Part shown: one piece after another, positions 45,157 to 54,431 of the stretch
Position numbering within the stretch: the first letter of the stretch is position 1
Layout of the letters: each line of letters begins with the position of its first letter
Origin: Marinobacter qingdaonensis
GTDB taxonomy: Bacteria > Pseudomonadota > Gammaproteobacteria > Pseudomonadales > Oleiphilaceae
Assembly (NCBI RefSeq): GCF_034555935.1
Contig: NZ_JAYDCJ010000003.1
Location: 1,612,001-1,676,000 of the forward strand
Length of the DNA stretch: 64,000 nt
Direction: 5' to 3'
Position numbers and translations under genes: made by a program
The notes under the pieces: model-generated
What the model saw: the letters and a program-made list of their open reading frames with translations, nothing else
Databases searched by the model: none
Told to the model about the DNA's origin: nothing

Positions 45157-45939
45157 ATGCCAAGAATGAACCAAGCGCCGGTGTCCCGATCCATGGCCGC
45201 CGCAATGGCCGGCCTGGTGGCGCTATTGCTGACCGGCCTGAGCATGACGGCCGCCGCAGCCGAACGGCTGTACATTTTTACCGAGAATTACCCGCCCTAT
45301 AACGCCGCCGTGTCGGGCAAGGGCTTCGCCCATGGCGAGGAGGACATCACGGGCATCTGCACCGACATGGTCAAGGCCATGCTGGCCCGGGTCGACTACG
45401 ACTACGTCATGAAGATGCGGGCCTGGAGCTACGCCTACGACTGGGTCCAGGAGCGGGAAAACCACGGTCTGTTCTGCACCGCCCGGACCGACGAACGCGA
45501 GGACCTGTTCCAGTGGGTCGGGCCGCTGGCCTCCATCAAGTGGACCCTGTTTGCCGCGCCGGATTCCGACATCAAACTGACCACCCTGGAAGACGCCCGG
45601 GGACTGAAAATCGCCGGCTACAAGGGTGATGTGATGTCCGAGTACCTGGTGGAGCAGGGCTTCGAAGTGGCCATGGGGCTGTCCGGCGACGTCAACGCCC
45701 AGCGTCTGGTGCTGGGCCAGGCCGACCTGTGGGTGACCGATGGCCTGGTGGGGCCCCTGGTGGCGGAAGAGGAGCACGGCATCACCGGCCTCAAGCCGGT
45801 GCTGGTGTTCCGGGAGACCCCCATGTATCTGGCCCTGAGCAAGAGTACCGATCCGGCCGTGGTGGCCGATCTGCAGCGGGCCCTGGACGCGGCCCGGGCC
45901 GCCGGTGAGCTGGACGCGGTGGCCGCGCGCTATCAGTAG
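45157..45939 (+). CDS. Periplasmic solute-binding protein (SBP_bac_3 type)
   Basis: This 260-residue exported protein has a long signal peptide (MAAAMAGLVALLLTGLSM to TAAAA). A two-lobed binding domain follows with LYIFTENYPPYNAA, ITGICTDMVKAM and RTDEREDLFQWVGPLASI. That start resembles amino-acid-binding proteins, but no ABC permease genes follow, so it may serve a sensor or distant transporter. AAGGAC lies 7 bp upstream of ATG 45157; an ATG at 45136 is also in frame. The 3' end overlaps the convergent gene by 7 bp. Confidence 0.83.
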   Translation: MPRMNQAPVSRSMAAAMAGLVALLLTGLSMTAAAAERLYIFTENYPPYNAAVSGKGFAHGEEDITGICTDMVKAMLARVDYDYVMKMRAWSYAYDWVQERENHGLFCTARTDEREDLFQWVGPLASIKWTLFAAPDSDIKLTTLEDARGLKIAGYKGDVMSEYLVEQGFEVAMGLSGDVNAQRLVLGQADLWVTDGLVGPLVAEEEHGITGLKPVLVFRETPMYLALSKSTDPAVVADLQRALDAARAAGELDAVAARYQ

Positions 45940-46973
45940 CGCGGGGTGTCCGCACCGGGCACCGGGGCCGGTGGTGCCGGGCGGCGCCGCCGTTTGCGCG
46001 CCAGCTCCACGAACGGGGTGACGATCAGGCTGTAGACCGTCGAATAACGCTCGGCGTCCCGCTGGCCGGTGCCAAACCGGATGGCCTCCGGGGTGCTGGT
46101 GGTGGTGTAGAGGGTGCCGAACATCCAGTCCCAGATCGACAGGTTGGTGCCGAAATTCTTGTTGAAATGCCGCGGCGCGTCGCTGTGGTGGATCTGGTGC
46201 TGGGCCGGACTGTTCAGAATGCGCTCGACCCGCGGGCCGAAGGACAGCCAGACGTGGCTGTGCCTGAGGTTGGCGGCCAGGGCATTGAACACGAACACCA
46301 GGTAGGTCACCCCGAACAGGGTGTAGCGGCTGATTTCACCGCCGCACAGATACCAGAACACCCCGGCGTACAGGCCCACGCAGATCACCGACGCCAGCCG
46401 CTCCACCACCTTCTCCACGAAATGAATCCGGCTGGCGGTGGCCGGCACCAGCACCGGCGCCGAATGGTGCACCTTGTGGAACTCCCAGAGCCAGCGGGAA
46501 TGGAAGGCCCGATGCACCCAGTAATGTTTGAAATCCCGCACCAGGAACAGGCCAAGTCCGTACAGCAGCGACAGCCCGAGGTTCTCGCCCAGCTGGGGCC
46601 GGGCGCCCCAGAGGTTGGTGAAGAAGGCGATGTAGTCGCCGGAGCGGAACACCAGCGGGTCTACCAGGGCCACCAGGGGTAGCACCAGGGCCACCTTCAG
46701 AACGGCGCGGATCAGGTAGTACTGGTAGTCGAGCAGGGCGGAGCGATGCAGGTAGACCCGGCTGCCGCCGATGAATTGCCAGAACGAGCCGGCGTCGGTC
46801 AGGCCCCGGTGCTTGCGGAAGCGGAACAGGCCGTAGGCGACGGTGTAGGAAATGCACAGGAACAGCACGCCGAAGCGCCCGTTCAGATCGAAGATGCCCA
46901 GAAAGCGGTCGGTGACCGGCGCCAGGACCACCCGGTCCAGTTCAGCAAAAAGATCGATTAACAGCTCCAACAC
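45933..46973 (-). CDS. Sterol desaturase/fatty acid hydroxylase family protein
   Basis: This 346-residue membrane diiron enzyme has three histidine boxes: HYWVHRAFHSRWLWEFHKVHHS (in parts HYWVHRAFH and HKVHH), HSHVWL and HQIHHSD. Hydrophobic segments precede them. Family members hydroxylate or desaturate sterols, carotenoids or fatty acids. The start is GTG 46973. Nothing nearby identifies the lipid substrate. Confidence 0.88.
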   Translation of the reverse strand: MLELLIDLFAELDRVVLAPVTDRFLGIFDLNGRFGVLFLCISYTVAYGLFRFRKHRGLTDAGSFWQFIGGSRVYLHRSALLDYQYYLIRAVLKVALVLPLVALVDPLVFRSGDYIAFFTNLWGARPQLGENLGLSLLYGLGLFLVRDFKHYWVHRAFHSRWLWEFHKVHHSAPVLVPATASRIHFVEKVVERLASVICVGLYAGVFWYLCGGEISRYTLFGVTYLVFVFNALAANLRHSHVWLSFGPRVERILNSPAQHQIHHSDAPRHFNKNFGTNLSIWDWMFGTLYTTTSTPEAIRFGTGQRDAERYSTVYSLIVTPFVELARKRRRRPAPPAPVPGADTPRY

Positions 46974-47044
46974 TCACCACCCCGCCTATGCCAACGGCGG
47001 CGAAGTGTATGAAATGCACTCAATAAAAGCAATGATAGAGATTC

Positions 47045-48073
47045 TCAACTAATCCGGCTGACCGGTTCTGGCCGACTCCGGCGCGGCGTCACGTAGCTGA
47101 ACCGGCGGCGGTACTCTTCCATGGTGCACCCGACGTTGCGCTTGAACAGGCGCCGGAACGAGCTGGCGTCCTCGTAACCCACATCCCAGATGATCTGCGC
47201 CGTCTGCCGGCGACTGGACTCCAGGCCGTGCTTGGCGGCTTCAATGCGCAGGTGCTGCAGGTAGCTCAGTGGCGTTTCGCCGGTGGCCTCCTTGAACCGG
47301 CGCTTGAAGGTGCGGGGGCCCAAGTGGGCGCGCTCGGCGAGGTCGTCGATGTGAATGGCGTCGGCGTAGTGTTGCTCGAGCCAGCCCTGGATGTCGCCAA
47401 TGACCTCGTCCTGGTGCGCCCGGCTGCCATAGAAGCTCATGTACGGGGTCTGTTCTGACCGGCGTGCGTCCAGAATCAGTAGCTTGCTGCAGGCCATGGC
47501 CAGGGCCGGCGAGCCGAGCCGCTCCACCAGGTACAGGCACAGGTCGACAAACGAGGTGGCGCCGCCGGCGCAGATGATCTGACCGTTATCCACCAGCAAC
47601 TGGTCGGACTCCAGCCGCAGGGTCGGGTAGCGCCGCCGGAACGCCGGGGCGGCCCGCCAGTGGGTGGTGGCCACCTGCTGGTCCAGCAGCCCGGCTTCGG
47701 CCAGGACGAAGCTGCCGGTACAGACGCTGGCCACGATTGCGCCCCGGTCGATGGCCGACTGCAGCCAGGCATGCAGGGGCCGGGACTGACTCAAAGCAGT
47801 GTCGATGTGGCGATCGCCCAGCACCGCCTCCATGGCGGAGCCGACGATGATGACGTCGGCCGGGTAATCCTGCCATCGCACCGTCGGGGCGATGGCAATG
47901 CCGCTGTAGGAATACACCGGCTGGTTGTCCACGGTTACGATCTGACAGTCGAAGCGCGGCGCCGTGCGGTTGGCCGCGCGATCGCAGAAATTGGCGGCGG
48001 CGAAGAAATCCATGACGCCAATAACGCCACTGCCGTGGCAGAAGGGCAGGGCAACGATGGCAATGCGGGTCAT
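47045..48073 (-). CDS. GlxA-type AraC family regulator with DJ-1/PfpI domain
   Basis: This 342-residue regulator has an N-terminal DJ-1/PfpI amidase-like domain (about 1-190; VASVCTGSFVLAEAGLL with the nucleophile-elbow Cys) and a C-terminal AraC domain (about 230-325; LAERAHLGPRTFKRRFKEATGETPLSYLQ and the second helix-turn-helix). It is divergent from an alpha/beta-hydrolase gene and probably regulates it. A perfect palindrome lies between them. Confidence 0.9.
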   Translation of the reverse strand: MTRIAIVALPFCHGSGVIGVMDFFAAANFCDRAANRTAPRFDCQIVTVDNQPVYSYSGIAIAPTVRWQDYPADVIIVGSAMEAVLGDRHIDTALSQSRPLHAWLQSAIDRGAIVASVCTGSFVLAEAGLLDQQVATTHWRAAPAFRRRYPTLRLESDQLLVDNGQIICAGGATSFVDLCLYLVERLGSPALAMACSKLLILDARRSEQTPYMSFYGSRAHQDEVIGDIQGWLEQHYADAIHIDDLAERAHLGPRTFKRRFKEATGETPLSYLQHLRIEAAKHGLESSRRQTAQIIWDVGYEDASSFRRLFKRNVGCTMEEYRRRFSYVTPRRSRPEPVSRIS

Positions 48074-48100
48074 GGCGAAATGTCCTTTTTAGCATCTACG

Positions 48101-48116
48101 GTGTCAAATATGACAC
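48101..48116. promoter_or_regulatory. Perfect palindrome between the GlxA-type and hydrolase genes
   Basis: GTGTCA (48101-48106), AATA, TGACAC (48111-48116) forms a perfect inverted repeat. It lies 28 bp before the regulator start and about 80 bp before the hydrolase start. It is a candidate operator. Confidence 0.55.
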
Positions 48117-48197
48117 TCTGCCCGTGTGCTGGCAAGTTCTACTCTGGAACCGTCAAATCAGGTTGGCCCGTCGGCCAACGGCAGAGGAGGACTCGAC

Positions 48198-49100
48198 ATG
48201 ACTGCTCAACTCACCATCGACACTGGCCTTGCAACCACCTTGTCCCGCCCGCGGCTGTCGCCCCGGCTGCGGCAGGCGGCCCGGGTGGGCGCCCTTCTGT
48301 CCCTGTTGCACCGGGTGGCGCCCCGGTCCGCCAGCGATCTGGTGGAAAAACTGTTCTTTTCGCCCCGTCGGCTGGGCCTGCCGATCCGGTACGAACACCT
48401 GCTGGATGAGGCCGACAGCTACACCCAGCTGCAACATGGCGCCCACACTATCCCGGTCTACAGCTGGGGCCAGGGCCCGGTGGTCCTCATGGTCCACGGC
48501 TGGTCTGGTGGCGGTATCCAGTTTGGCGCCTACGTTGCCCCGCTGGTTGCAGCCGGCTACCGGGTGGTGGTGTTCGATGCACCGGCCCATGGTCGGGCCC
48601 AGGGCAGTCGCACCCACCTGTACGAGATGGCCGAGGTGGTCACCAAGGTGGCAGCCAGCGTTGGCGTCATTGACACCATCATCGCCCACTCCATCGGCAG
48701 TCTGGCCACGGCCCGAGCGGTGGCCGACGGGGTCGACGCCCGCCAGCTGGTGATGCTGGCACCGCCGAAGGATCTGGCCTCGGTGGTCGCCGGCTTCGGC
48801 GCCGCCCTCGGCTTGCCGGCGGCCATGATTGAGGAGCATCGCCGTCGCATGGAGGCACGCTTCGGTGACCAGGTCTGGCAGCGCTTCTCCTTCGATCACC
48901 TGGCGCCGGTGTTGAGCCAGAAAGGGTTGGTGGTGGTGGACCTGGATGACCAGTCGATCCCCGCCAGCCAGAGTGACCAGGTGCATCTGCGCTGGCCGCA
49001 CTCGGAGAAACTGCAGACCTCGGGGCTTGGCCACTATCGGCTGCTCTGGCACCCGCAGGTGGTGCAGCCCGTCATCCGCCGGATTGTCGCCGGTGCCTAG
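48198..49100 (+). CDS. Alpha/beta-hydrolase
   Basis: This 300-residue hydrolase has VHGWSGGGIQFG (99-110) at the oxyanion hole and AHSIGSLA (163-170) with nucleophile Ser165. GLGHYRLLWHP near the end supplies the His. GAGGAGG precedes ATG 48198 by 7 bp. It could be an esterase, lactonase or thioesterase. It ends 4 bp into the convergent DUF2244 gene. Divergent regulation by the GlxA-type protein is inferred. Confidence 0.87.
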   Translation: MTAQLTIDTGLATTLSRPRLSPRLRQAARVGALLSLLHRVAPRSASDLVEKLFFSPRRLGLPIRYEHLLDEADSYTQLQHGAHTIPVYSWGQGPVVLMVHGWSGGGIQFGAYVAPLVAAGYRVVVFDAPAHGRAQGSRTHLYEMAEVVTKVAASVGVIDTIIAHSIGSLATARAVADGVDARQLVMLAPPKDLASVVAGFGAALGLPAAMIEEHRRRMEARFGDQVWQRFSFDHLAPVLSQKGLVVVDLDDQSIPASQSDQVHLRWPHSEKLQTSGLGHYRLLWHPQVVQPVIRRIVAGA

Positions 49101-49609
49101 AACCACAGCCCGATCTCCGGATCGGGCGCTTTTCGTTCCACCACCAGGCCTCGGGTCTCCAGCACCTGCACCAGGGCATCGGTGTCGTCGATGTTGAGGA
49201 AATCACCCAGCGCCACCCGGGTGTCCCGGTGAATCAGTTCCAGTTTGGGCGGCGTAAACGGATGCTCGGGCAGGTTCAGGCGCAACCGGGCGTAGCGACG
49301 GGGCAGAGTCCATTCCGCCTGCTTGCGGGTCCGGCCCTTGGCCAGGTGGATGTCCTGGTCGTCGATGGTCAGCACTTCCCGGCGCTGGCAGGCCCGGGAG
49401 GTCAGGTAGAAACCGGTGGCCAGGGCCAGTAGCTCGAGCCCGGCGAAGGGGATGATGACCCAGGCGCCGGCCAGGGCCATGCCGGTGGCGATCACCGCAG
49501 ACACGGTGAGCAGGGCAAGCCAGATGCGGACGTTGCCACGCCAGCTCAGGGAGTGATTGGGTGTGAGCAGAAGCCGGATGCCGTCCGGGTGCGAGAGTTG
49601 CTCAACCAT
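49097..49609 (-). CDS. DUF2244 membrane protein
   Basis: This 170-residue protein has two adjacent hydrophobic helices (WLALLTVSAVIATGMALAG and IPFAGLELLALATGFYLTS) and a C-terminal soluble region with LTIDDQDIHLAKGR and LIHRDTRVALGDFLN, as in DUF2244. Function is unknown; such genes often sit near cytochrome oxidase genes, which are not present here. It overlaps the hydrolase gene by 4 bp. Confidence 0.8.
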   Translation of the reverse strand: MVEQLSHPDGIRLLLTPNHSLSWRGNVRIWLALLTVSAVIATGMALAGAWVIIPFAGLELLALATGFYLTSRACQRREVLTIDDQDIHLAKGRTRKQAEWTLPRRYARLRLNLPEHPFTPPKLELIHRDTRVALGDFLNIDDTDALVQVLETRGLVVERKAPDPEIGLWF

Positions 49610-49653
49610 GGTCCGATGCCTTGGGTTCCGGGTGCCTGTGTGATCAGGCTCTT

Positions 49654-49707
49654 CCGGTATACGACGCAGGCGGGCGGGTCGATGAGTCGGCCCGCCTGAC
49701 GTATCGG
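49654..49707. repeat. Long imperfect inverted repeat
   Basis: CAGGCGGGC (49667-49675) pairs perfectly with GCCCGCCTG (49690-49698) around 14 nt. Outward, ATACG and CCG pair with CGTAT and CGG with small bulges, giving a hairpin of about 54 bp. It lies in the 175-bp gap between the DUF2244 and mtgA genes. No T tract is present. Confidence 0.55.
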
Positions 49708-49784
49708 TAATTCAAACGGGAATCAAATCGCGACATACTGGCGACCTGCTTTCATCATAGTCAAAACGGTGCGGTGGCGAATAC

Positions 49785-50486
49785 GTGGCGCGACGATCCC
49801 TGATGCGAAAATGGTTCCGAACCCTGGCCTGGGCGCTGGCTGGTGCGTGCGCGTTGGTGCTCGGGATCATCCTGCTGTTTCGCTTTGTTGACCCGCCCAC
49901 CTCCAGCTTCATGCTCGGCCACCGGCTGGCGTCGCCGGAGCAGGGCTTGTACCAGGAGTGGGTCGACCTGGGCGATATCTCGCCCTGGATGCCGTTGGCG
50001 GTGGTGGCCAGTGAGGACCAGCGCTTCCCCGATCACTGGGGCGTGGATTTTGCCGCCATTCGCAAGGCCCTGGCCGAGTACCAGGCCGGTGACGGACTGC
50101 GGGGCGCCAGCACCATTACCCAGCAGACCGCCAAGAATCTGTTCCTGTGGAATGGCCGCAGCTTCGTGCGCAAGACCCTGGAGGCGGGCCTGGCGCTCAG
50201 CCTGGAGGCGTTGTGGCCCAAGGAACGCATCCTCGAGGTGTACCTGAACATCGCCGAATTCGGCCCGGGTATCTACGGCGTGGAGGCCGCGAGCCGACGC
50301 TTCTACGGTATTTCGGCCGGCCAGTTGTCGCCGGGGCAAGCGGCCCGGCTGGCGGCGGTGCTGCCGAACCCGAAGGTGTTGAGCGTGGTCGAGCCATCGC
50401 CCTACGTCTGGGAGCGGGTGGCCTGGATTCGTGGCCAGATGGCGCAGCTGTCGGGCCTGAATTACCTGGACGGCGTGCTGCGATAA
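49785..50486 (+). CDS. mtgA: Monofunctional biosynthetic peptidoglycan transglycosylase
   Basis: MtgA polymerises lipid II into glycan strands at the outer face of the inner membrane. The 233-residue GT51 protein has one N-terminal membrane anchor (LAWALAGACALVLGIILLF). ASEDQRFPDHWGVDFAAI holds the catalytic Glu, GASTITQQTAKNLFLW follows, and KERILEVYLNIAEFGPGIYGVEAAS is the third motif. The start is GTG 49785 or ATG 49803; the ribosome site is weak for both. Its end overlaps the convergent response-regulator gene by 25 bp. Confidence 0.92.
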   Translation: MARRSLMRKWFRTLAWALAGACALVLGIILLFRFVDPPTSSFMLGHRLASPEQGLYQEWVDLGDISPWMPLAVVASEDQRFPDHWGVDFAAIRKALAEYQAGDGLRGASTITQQTAKNLFLWNGRSFVRKTLEAGLALSLEALWPKERILEVYLNIAEFGPGIYGVEAASRRFYGISAGQLSPGQAARLAAVLPNPKVLSVVEPSPYVWERVAWIRGQMAQLSGLNYLDGVLR

Positions 50487-51163
50487 CGCCGTTCCGGCCG
50501 GCCGACGTTGCCATAGCTGACCTCGGCGTCGGCTTCCCCATGCCCCACCAGAAACTCCAGGTATCGCCGGGCCGTGGTGCGCGAGGCACCCATGGCCGCG
50601 CCCACGTCTTCCGCACTCCATTCGCCGCCGCCGGCCAGCACCTCGCGGATCTTGTCCAGAGTGATGGCGTCGATGCCTTTCGGCAGCCGATCTTCCCGGG
50701 TGGGCGCCGTGGCCCCTTCGTCCGGGCTGGTCCGTGGGATCAGCAGGTCCACCTCTTTCTGCGCCACCTGATCCAGTCCCGACAGGCGGTCGAGGTGGTC
50801 CCGGTAACGCTGGACCGCCTCGGCCAGGCGTTCGAACACCAACGGCTTGAGAATGTAGTCGAACACACCGCCGCGCAGGGCGCTGCGCAGGGTGTCTACT
50901 TCCTTGGCGGCGGTGATCAGGATCACGTCACTGGCGCTGTCCGAGGCGCGTAATTCCCGCAGCAGGTCCAGGCCGTTGCCGTCGGGGAAATACACGTCCA
51001 GCAAAATCAGGTCCGGGGTCAGTACGTCGATCAGGTCCCGGGCATCGGCCAGGGTGTGGGCGATGCCACAGAGTTCCACCTGGTCCAGGCGTTCGACGAA
51101 GCGGCGCTGGATCTCCGCGATCTGGCGGTCATCTTCGATGATCAGCAGGCGAATGGGGCTCAA
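50462..51163 (-). CDS. Response regulator of CitB/DcuR type
   Basis: This 233-residue regulator has a receiver domain (1-125) with IIEDD acidic pocket and phospho-acceptor Asp56 in LILLDVYFPDG. The DNA-binding C-terminus contains EWSAEDVGAAMGASRTTARRYLEFL. It pairs with the adjacent sensor kinase gene, whose end it overlaps by 4 bp. Such systems often control tricarboxylate or C4-dicarboxylate uptake; divergent TctCBA is a likely target. Confidence 0.9.
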   Translation of the reverse strand: MSPIRLLIIEDDRQIAEIQRRFVERLDQVELCGIAHTLADARDLIDVLTPDLILLDVYFPDGNGLDLLRELRASDSASDVILITAAKEVDTLRSALRGGVFDYILKPLVFERLAEAVQRYRDHLDRLSGLDQVAQKEVDLLIPRTSPDEGATAPTREDRLPKGIDAITLDKIREVLAGGGEWSAEDVGAAMGASRTTARRYLEFLVGHGEADAEVSYGNVGRPERRYRSTPSR

Positions 51164-52827
51164 TGGCTGTCTCTCCTGTCGGGTCGTTTGGGCAGGTATA
51201 GGGTAAACCGGCTGCCGCCGTCTGGCAGGTCATCCACGGTCACCGAGCCGCCCCAGCGGGCGAGGAACTGGCTGACCAGGTGCAGGCCGTAGCCGTGGCT
51301 GTCGCCGGCCTTGCTGCTCACGCCTTTCTCAAAGATGCGGGTCCGCTCGGATTCCGGTATGCCCGCGCCCTGGTCCTCGACCTCAAAGATCAGGTCGTCG
51401 CCGAGATCGGTCATGGACAGGGTCACCCGGCCGCCTTCGCCGGTGTGCTGGCGGGTCGCCTCCAGGGCGTTGTCGATCAGGTTGCCGAGCACGCTAACCA
51501 ACTGCTCCCGGGGCAGGTCGTCGGGTACGTCGGCCATCTGGCTGTCCGGGTCGATCACCAGCGTCAGGCCCATCTCCCGGGCCCGGTTGTACTTGCCGAG
51601 CAGACAGCCGGCGATGACCGGGTCGGGCACCGCCTCCAGCAGCAGGTGAATGAGCGCCTGGTGGTCGCTGACCTCGCTGCCGATCAGGTTGAGGGCGTCG
51701 CTGGTGGCGCCAATCTGGATCAGGCCGGCAATGGTGTGCAGCTTGTTGGAGTACTCGTGAGTCTGGCTGCGCAGGGTGTCGGCGTACTGCTGGATGCGGG
51801 TCAGCTGCCGGCTGACCTGGTCCACCTCATTGCGCAGCCGGAAACTGGCCACCACGCCGATGATGTCGTCGCCCTGGCGCACCGGCAGCCGGTTGACCAC
51901 CATCTGGCGGTTGCGCATCCACACCTCGCGGTCGAAATCCGGCACGCCGGAGGCCAGCACCGTGAGCAGGTCGCTCTCCGGCAGTACCTCGAGGATGGGG
52001 CGGCCGGCCAGCGGGGTATCCGGGGCCAGCCCCAGGGTGTCCAGGGCGGCCCGGTTCATGGTGGTGATCACGCCGTCCCGGTTGATGGCGATGATGCCCT
52101 CGCGCACCGATTGCAGGGTGGCGTCCCGTTCCTGGAACAGGCGCGCGATCTCTTCCGGTTCGAGCCCGAAGATGGCGCGTTTGAAACGGCCGGCGATGAT
52201 GATGGCGGCAACGATGCTGACCAGCAGCATCAGGCCTACCACGCCGTAGAGCACGAAGTTGTAGCGTTGAATGGTGGCCTCGACCTGGTTCACCGAATAG
52301 CCGACCGAGACGATGCCGATGATGGCGTCGGCGTCCCGGTCCCGCACCGGCGCCTTGCCGCGCATGGACTCGCCCAGGCTGCCCATGGCCCGGGCCACGT
52401 AGGCCTGGCCCTGCTTGAGGGCGCGGCTGCCATCGTCGCCGTCGTCGTCGGCCATGGAGTGGCCGAGCCGGGACGGGTCGGGGTGGGCGAGGCGGATGGC
52501 CTGGTCGTCGCCGATGACGATGAACAGGGCCTCGTTGGTTTCGGCCAGGCGCCGGGCCAGGTCGTTGAGTCCGGCCCGGTCCCGTGTGCGTATGCCCTCG
52601 ATCACGGCCGGGGTCGCGGCCACCGTCTTGGCCACCATCAGCGCCCGCTGACCAATCTCGTCGTACAGGGAGTCGCTCAGGTAATAACCGGCAAAGGCAC
52701 CAATCAGCGCGGTCTGCAGTGCGCTGACCAGCCCCAGGGTCAGGATCATCCGGGTTTTCAGTTTGGTTTTTCGGAACACAGCGTTGAACGGGCAGTTTGT
52801 TGTCGTTAGGGCTTCAGGGTAAAGCAC
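51160..52827 (-). CDS. Sensor histidine kinase of CitA/DcuS type
   Basis: This membrane kinase of up to 555 residues has two hydrophobic segments (LGLVSALQTALIGAFAGYYL and NFVLYGVVGLMLLVSIVAAI) flanking a periplasmic PAS-like sensor. A cytoplasmic PAS (about 245-345) follows, then a QTHEYSNKLHTIAGL His box and an ATPase domain with NLIDNALEA and GAGIPESERTRIFEKG. The start is uncertain (GTG 52827 or 52779; no strong ribosome site). The ligand is likely a carboxylate because it is divergent from TctCBA. Confidence 0.9.
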   Translation of the reverse strand: MLYPEALTTTNCPFNAVFRKTKLKTRMILTLGLVSALQTALIGAFAGYYLSDSLYDEIGQRALMVAKTVAATPAVIEGIRTRDRAGLNDLARRLAETNEALFIVIGDDQAIRLAHPDPSRLGHSMADDDGDDGSRALKQGQAYVARAMGSLGESMRGKAPVRDRDADAIIGIVSVGYSVNQVEATIQRYNFVLYGVVGLMLLVSIVAAIIIAGRFKRAIFGLEPEEIARLFQERDATLQSVREGIIAINRDGVITTMNRAALDTLGLAPDTPLAGRPILEVLPESDLLTVLASGVPDFDREVWMRNRQMVVNRLPVRQGDDIIGVVASFRLRNEVDQVSRQLTRIQQYADTLRSQTHEYSNKLHTIAGLIQIGATSDALNLIGSEVSDHQALIHLLLEAVPDPVIAGCLLGKYNRAREMGLTLVIDPDSQMADVPDDLPREQLVSVLGNLIDNALEATRQHTGEGGRVTLSMTDLGDDLIFEVEDQGAGIPESERTRIFEKGVSSKAGDSHGYGLHLVSQFLARWGGSVTVDDLPDGGSRFTLYLPKRPDRRDSH

Positions 52828-53010
52828 GGACGCGGATTTTGCCCGTGAACTTAATGAACAAAACGTGGTTTAGGTTCTTTAAAGGCATTACGTCCACAAA
52901 CTTCAGGCCCGCATGAACACCTTTTAACCTGTTTGCAATCGTTCCACGTGCCCTGCCAACGACGGGCCAACCTCAGGAGCGATCACAACAACAAGTGAGA
53001 GGTGACAATC

Positions 53011-53988
53011 ATGTTTATGAAACGAACCCTGTCTTTCGTGGCGGCGACCGCCGTCAGTATGTCTGCCATGGCCTGGCAGCCTTCCGGAAAAGTTGAATGC
53101 ATCGCCCCTGCGGACCCGGGCGGCGGCTGGGATTTCACCTGCCGCAGCGTCGGTAAGGTCATGCAGGAGCTCGACCTGGTGGATGGCACGGTGCAGACCG
53201 TGAACATGGCCGGTGCCGGCGGTGGCGTGGCCTACGCCCACACCGTGAGCAAGCGCGCCGAGGACGACAAGCTGCTGGTCGCAGCCTCGACCGCGACCAC
53301 CACCCGCCTGGCCCAAAAACAGTTCCCCGGTATGGACGCCGGCATGGTGACCTGGGTTGGTGCCCTGGGAGCCGACTACGGCATCATCGCCGTGGGCAAG
53401 AACTCCAAGTACCAGAACCTGCCGGAACTGCTGGAGGCGGTAAAGGCCGATCCCAAGTCGGTCAAGTTCGCCGGCGGCAGCGCCCGCGGAGGCTGGGACC
53501 ACCTCAAGGTACTGATCGCGGCCAAGGCAGCCGGCGCCGGCAGCCTGCCCAAGATCCCCTACCTGTCGTACAACAACGGTGGTGAGGCCATGACCCAGGT
53601 GGTTGGAGGCCAGGTTGATGCCTTCACCGGCGACATCTCCGAGGCCACCGGGTTCATGGACTCTGGCGATCTGCGGGTGCTGGCGGTGCTGGCGGACGAG
53701 CGTCTGCCGGGCCGGTTCAGTGACATCCCCACCGCCCGCGAGCAGGGCGTGGACGCCGTCGGCCCGAACTGGCGCGGCTTCTACATGCCCAAGGGCGCGT
53801 CCACCGAAGCCCAGGCCTACTGGACCGACGCCGTCGATCGCCTGTACGCCAGCGAGGAGTGGAAAAAGGTCATGGCCAGCAACGGCCTGATCCCGTTCCA
53901 CCCGCCGGCGGATGAGTTCGACAGCTTTGTCCGGGCCCAGGTCCAGGACATCGAAAACCTCTCACGTGAAATCGGGCTGCTGAAATGA
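53011..53988 (+). CDS. tctC: Tripartite tricarboxylate transporter substrate-binding protein
   Basis: This 325-residue periplasmic binding protein has a signal peptide (MFMKRTLSFVAATAVSMSAMA) and then PADPGGGWDFTCRSV, the TctC start with the carboxylate-binding loop. GGSARGGWDHLKVLIAA and DAFTGDISEATGF follow. AGAGG precedes ATG 53011. It overlaps tctB by 4 bp. The ligand could be citrate, tricarballylate or another organic acid. Confidence 0.92.
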   Translation: MFMKRTLSFVAATAVSMSAMAWQPSGKVECIAPADPGGGWDFTCRSVGKVMQELDLVDGTVQTVNMAGAGGGVAYAHTVSKRAEDDKLLVAASTATTTRLAQKQFPGMDAGMVTWVGALGADYGIIAVGKNSKYQNLPELLEAVKADPKSVKFAGGSARGGWDHLKVLIAAKAAGAGSLPKIPYLSYNNGGEAMTQVVGGQVDAFTGDISEATGFMDSGDLRVLAVLADERLPGRFSDIPTAREQGVDAVGPNWRGFYMPKGASTEAQAYWTDAVDRLYASEEWKKVMASNGLIPFHPPADEFDSFVRAQVQDIENLSREIGLLK

Positions 53989-54431
53989 CGGGCCTGGGTG
54001 ATCGCGTGCTCGGCCTGGGCCTTCTGGTCCTGGCCGTGGCCTACGGCTGGGCTGCTCAGCAGTGGCCCGAGCCGTTCGGCGGCGCCGAAAGCGTCGGACC
54101 TGAAACCTTTCCCACCATCCTGTCGGTGGTGCTGGTCGCCGGTAGCCTGTACCTGATGATCCGGCCCGACCCGGATGCCCAGTGGCCCATCGGCAAATCG
54201 GCGCTGGAACTGGTGGTCTCGGTGCTGGTGCTGGTGGTGTACGCCTTCCTGCTGGAACCGCTCGGCTTCATCGTGTCGACCACTCTGGCGGTTGGCACCC
54301 TGAGCTGGCGCATGGGCGCCGCGCCCAAGCGGGCGTTCGTGACCGGCCTGGTCAGTGCGGTGGTGGTGTTCGTGCTGTTTAACTACGGCCTGTCCCTGAG
54401 TCTGCCTGCCGGCCTGCTGGAGGTGCACTAA
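53985..54431 (+). CDS. tctB: Tripartite tricarboxylate transporter small permease
   Basis: This 148-residue protein has four helices, starting LGDRVLGLGLLVLAVAYGWAAQ, with PLGFIVSTTLAVGTLSWRMG near the middle. This fits TctB. It overlaps tctC (ATGA) and ends 1 bp into tctA, so the three are translationally coupled. Confidence 0.88.
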   Translation: MTGLGDRVLGLGLLVLAVAYGWAAQQWPEPFGGAESVGPETFPTILSVVLVAGSLYLMIRPDPDAQWPIGKSALELVVSVLVLVVYAFLLEPLGFIVSTTLAVGTLSWRMGAAPKRAFVTGLVSAVVVFVLFNYGLSLSLPAGLLEVH

